Part shown: one piece after another, positions 5,720 through 7,753 of the stretch
Layout: every line of letters starts with the position of its first letter
How positions within the stretch are numbered: the first letter of the stretch is position 1
Source of the DNA: JAEZFI01 sp044508215
GTDB lineage: Bacteria > Actinomycetota > Acidimicrobiia > Acidimicrobiales > Microtrichaceae
Direction of reading: 5' to 3'
DNA length: 7,753 nt
NCBI GenBank assembly: GCA_044508215.1
Contig: JBIQID010000140.1
Span: 1 to 7,753, forward strand
The notes under the pieces: model-generated
Seen by the model: only the letters and a program-made list of their open reading frames with translations
Databases searched by the model: none
Told to the model about the DNA's origin: nothing
Translations under genes and position numbers: made by a program

Positions 5720-6585
5720 CCAGCGGGCCCGAGGTCGTCGCGATCGGGGGAGGGCACGGCCTTGCGGCGACCCTCACCGCGGTCCGTTCGATCACCGACC
5801 GCGTGACCGCCGTGGTGAGCGTGGCCGACGACGGGGGCTCGTCCGGGCGGATCCGTGAGACCCTCGGCCTCCCGGCCCTGGGCGACCTCCGCAAGGCGAT
5901 CGTGGCGCTCGCGTCATCCACCTCGCCCCTCGCCGCGGCGATGCACCACCGCTTCCGGTCGGGCGAGCTCGACGGCCATCCGCTGGGCAACCTCCTCATC
6001 GCGGCGATGGTGGAGACCGGGGGAGACCTGGTGCGCTCGCTCGACGACGTCCTCGCCCTGGTCGACGGCGTGGGCCGGGTGCTGCCGGCCGCGTCCGAGC
6101 CGGTGGTCCTCTGCGGCGAGACCGCCGGCGGCGAGACGGTGCGGGGCCAGGTGGCGGTGATGGGGACCCCCGGCATCGTCCGGGTGCACCTCGACCAGCC
6201 CGACGTGGCCATGGTCGACGACGTGGTCGAGGCGATCGAGGGGGCGGACCTCGTGGTGCTGGGCCCCGGTTCGATCTACACCTCGGTGCTGGCGGCGTGC
6301 GCCACGAAGGCCGTGACCGACGCCCTCGCTGCCACCGCGGGGCGAATCGCCTACGTGTGCAACCTCCGGCCCCAGGTGCCCGAGACCGAGGGCTACTGCC
6401 TGGCCGACCACGTGGAGGCCGTCCGCCGCCACGGGATCGAGCCCGACCACGTGGTGGCCGACCCGGCGCACCTCCCCGACGGCCCGCCCGTCGAGGGGGT
6501 CACCTACGCCGAGCTCGCCTCCACCCGCTACCCGGGCCACGACCCAGGGCGCCTGGCCGACGTGCTGCGGACGCTGCTGCCCTGA
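5716..6585 (+). CDS. yvcK: YvcK/CofD-like family protein (gluconeogenesis factor)
   Basis: YvcK proteins (UPF0052; CuvA in mycobacteria) have a CofD-like Rossmann fold, bind UDP-sugars in B. subtilis, and are needed there for growth on gluconeogenic carbon and for normal cell-wall synthesis. Seen: VVAIGGGHGLAATL (7-20), the hallmark SVADDGGSSGRIR (35-47), LGDLRKAIVAL, HPLGNLLIAAM and VLGPGSIYTSVLA (181-193). At 289 residues it is shorter than the B. subtilis and mycobacterial proteins (over 310), but no core motif is missing. The frame is open far upstream through antisense-free but out-of-frame rapZ sequence. The GTG at 5716, overlapping the rapZ TGA as GTGA, gives the correct N-terminus and implies translational coupling. 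The next gene is gap, not whiA as in most Firmicutes and Actinobacteria. Confidence 0.95.
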   Translation: MTSGPEVVAIGGGHGLAATLTAVRSITDRVTAVVSVADDGGSSGRIRETLGLPALGDLRKAIVALASSTSPLAAAMHHRFRSGELDGHPLGNLLIAAMVETGGDLVRSLDDVLALVDGVGRVLPAASEPVVLCGETAGGETVRGQVAVMGTPGIVRVHLDQPDVAMVDDVVEAIEGADLVVLGPGSIYTSVLAACATKAVTDALAATAGRIAYVCNLRPQVPETEGYCLADHVEAVRRHGIEPDHVVADPAHLPDGPPVEGVTYAELASTRYPGHDPGRLADVLRTLLP

Positions 6586-6614
6586 CGGGCTCGGGCGCTC
6601 CGTTCCTCGACGGT

Positions 6615-6641
6615 CCCTGAGCGGCCCGCTTCAGCTCAGGG
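6615..6641 (+). terminator. hairpin downstream of yvcK, possible terminator
   Basis: CCCTGAGC (6615-6622) and GCTCAGGG (6634-6641) form a perfect 8-bp stem with an 11-base loop, 29 bases after the yvcK stop. No T-tract follows, as is common for actinobacterial hairpins. It is well placed to separate the rapZ-yvcK transcript from gap. Confidence 0.45.
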
Positions 6642-6663
6642 CGGGTAGGTCCCCGGTGGAGCC

Positions 6664-6679
6664 TGTGACAGCGATCACC
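6664..6679. promoter_or_regulatory. CRP/GlxR-like operator upstream of gap
   Basis: TGTGACAGCGATCACC matches the CRP-family consensus TGTGA-N6-TCACA at nine of ten specified bases; only the last differs. It is 69 bases upstream of the gap ATG and just upstream of a -35-like TTGGCG (6686-6691). GlxR, the CRP homologue of corynebacteria, uses the same half-sites and controls central carbon genes, so regulation of gap by such a protein is reasonable. Binding itself is inferred. Confidence 0.5.
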
Positions 6680-6685
6680 CGCAGA

Positions 6686-6715
6686 TTGGCGACGGAGTGC
6701 GCGATCTGATGGCAT
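6686..6715 (+). promoter_or_regulatory. weak candidate gap promoter
   Basis: TTGGCG (6686-6691) resembles TTGACA; TGGCAT (6710-6715), 18 bases on, is a poor -10 match. No TANNNT box exists between the CRP-like site and the gene, so the promoter may depend on an activator or lie elsewhere. Low certainty. Confidence 0.2.
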
Positions 6716-6748
6716 GACAGGACCGATCTCGACCAAACGGGGAGTGAC

Positions 6749-7753
6749 ATGACCATTCGAGTGGGCATCAACGGCTTCGGCCGCATCGGCCGCAACTTCT
6801 TCCGGGCGGCCAAGCAGCGCGGCGCCGACATCGACTTCGTGGCGGTGAACGACCTCGGCTCGCTCGAGACCATGGCGCACCTCCTCAAGTACGACTCGGT
6901 GGCCGGCACCTTCCCGGGTGACGTCAAGGTGGTCGACGGCGGCATCGAGGTCGGCGGCGACGTGCTGAAGGTCGTCTCGCACCGAGACCCGAAGGAGATC
7001 CCGTGGGGCGACCTCGGGGTCGACGTGGTGGTCGAGTCCACCGGCATCTTCACCGACCGTGAGAAGGCCGCCGCCCACATCGACGGCGGCGCGCCCCGCG
7101 TGATCGTGTCGGCTCCCGCCACCGGCGCCGACGCCACCTTCGTGGTGGGCGTCAACGACGACACCTTCGATCCGGCCAACCACACCGTGGTGTCGAACGC
7201 CTCCTGCACGACCAACTGCTTCGTGCCGCTCATCAAGGTCCTCGACGACGCGTTCGGCGTCCAGAAGGGCCTGATGAACACGATCCACGCCTACACCGGC
7301 GACCAGATGCTCGTCGACGGCCCCCACAAGGACCTCCGTCGGGCCCGCGCGGCGGCGATCAACATCGTCCCCACGTCCACCGGCGCCGCCCGCGCCACCG
7401 GCCTCGTGCTGCAGTCGATGCAGGGCAAGCTCGACGGCACGTCGCTGCGGGTGCCGGTGCCCACCGGTTCGATCACCGACTTCGTGGGCGTCCTCGACAA
7501 GGACGTCACGGTCGAGGAGGTCAACGAGGCGTTCAAGGCGGCCGCGTCCGAGGGCCGGCTGAAGGGCATCCTCTCGTACAGCGAGGAGCCGCTCGTGAGC
7601 TCCGACATCGTCGGCTCGCCCTACTCGTCGATCTTCGACTCGGGCCTCACCATGGCCATGGGCAACCTCGTGAAGGTGCTGTCCTGGTACGACAACGAGG
7701 CGGGCTACTCGAACCGCCTCATCGACCTCGCCCTCATCGTGGGTGCGGCGAAC
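6749..7753 (+). CDS. gap: NAD-type glyceraldehyde-3-phosphate dehydrogenase (3' end cut by window edge)
   Basis: GAPDH oxidises glyceraldehyde-3-phosphate to 1,3-bisphosphoglycerate with NAD+ and phosphate, in the cytosolic homotetramer of glycolysis. There are 335 codons without a stop, so the gene is complete except for perhaps a few last residues. Seen: dinucleotide-binding GINGFGRIGRN (6-16); D35 in VNDL, the acidic residue that favours NAD over NADP; ESTGIF; the active site SNASCTTNC with C153; the HAYTGDQ histidine; RRARAAAINIVPTSTGAA; and the C-terminal WYDNEAGYSNRL. The ATG at 6749 is preceded by GGGGAG four bases upstream, so unlike uvrC and rapZ this gene has a Shine-Dalgarno leader. 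A CRP-like operator lies 69 bases upstream. In relatives pgk and tpiA usually follow; they would be beyond the window. Confidence 0.96.
   Translation, partial: MTIRVGINGFGRIGRNFFRAAKQRGADIDFVAVNDLGSLETMAHLLKYDSVAGTFPGDVKVVDGGIEVGGDVLKVVSHRDPKEIPWGDLGVDVVVESTGIFTDREKAAAHIDGGAPRVIVSAPATGADATFVVGVNDDTFDPANHTVVSNASCTTNCFVPLIKVLDDAFGVQKGLMNTIHAYTGDQMLVDGPHKDLRRARAAAINIVPTSTGAARATGLVLQSMQGKLDGTSLRVPVPTGSITDFVGVLDKDVTVEEVNEAFKAAASEGRLKGILSYSEEPLVSSDIVGSPYSSIFDSGLTMAMGNLVKVLSWYDNEAGYSNRLIDLALIVGAAN

Overview
The window is high-GC, gene-dense bacterial chromosome. It has GTG starts, two GTGA overlapping stop/start junctions and apparent TANNNT -10 boxes placed for leaderless mRNAs. RapZ carries the GAGR-type P-loop usual in Actinobacteria. 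Together with the uvrA-uvrC-rapZ-yvcK-gap order, this points to an actinobacterium. A deep lineage such as the Acidimicrobiia is my guess from gene style and from the missing whiA, but the sequence alone does not prove it.

Layout. (1) 1-573, plus strand: the 3' end of uvrA. (2) 574-677: a convergent gap with a 48-bp palindrome and a short 9-bp tandem repeat. (3) 678-1772, minus strand: a complete nadA (quinolinate synthase). (4) 1773-2060: a divergent promoter region with a nadA promoter candidate, a 15-bp dyad, a decayed second copy of the palindrome, and a leaderless-type promoter for uvrC. (5) 2061-4747, plus strand: uvrC, translationally coupled to a SAM-dependent methyltransferase of unknown substrate. 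(6) 4748-4867: the third palindrome copy and a leaderless-type promoter. (7) 4868-6585: rapZ coupled to yvcK. (8) 6586-6748: a hairpin, then a CRP-like operator upstream of gap. (9) 6749 to the window end: gap, almost complete, its stop lying beyond the edge.

How the genes work together. UvrA and UvrC are two of the three excinuclease subunits of nucleotide excision repair. RapZ and YvcK form the conserved pair that senses or controls amino-sugar and cell-envelope carbon flow. The glycolytic GAPDH follows directly, where most Gram-positive genomes have whiA first. NadA makes quinolinate for NAD, the cofactor that GAPDH uses, but is transcribed separately on the other strand.

All protein-coding genes belong to known families, and I see no phage, transposase, CRISPR, toxin-antitoxin or defence system. 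The most interesting signal is non-coding: three copies of one 48-bp intergenic palindrome family, two nearly perfect and related by compensatory base changes, one decayed. Next come the matching leaderless promoters of uvrC and rapZ, and the CRP/GlxR-like site in front of gap.
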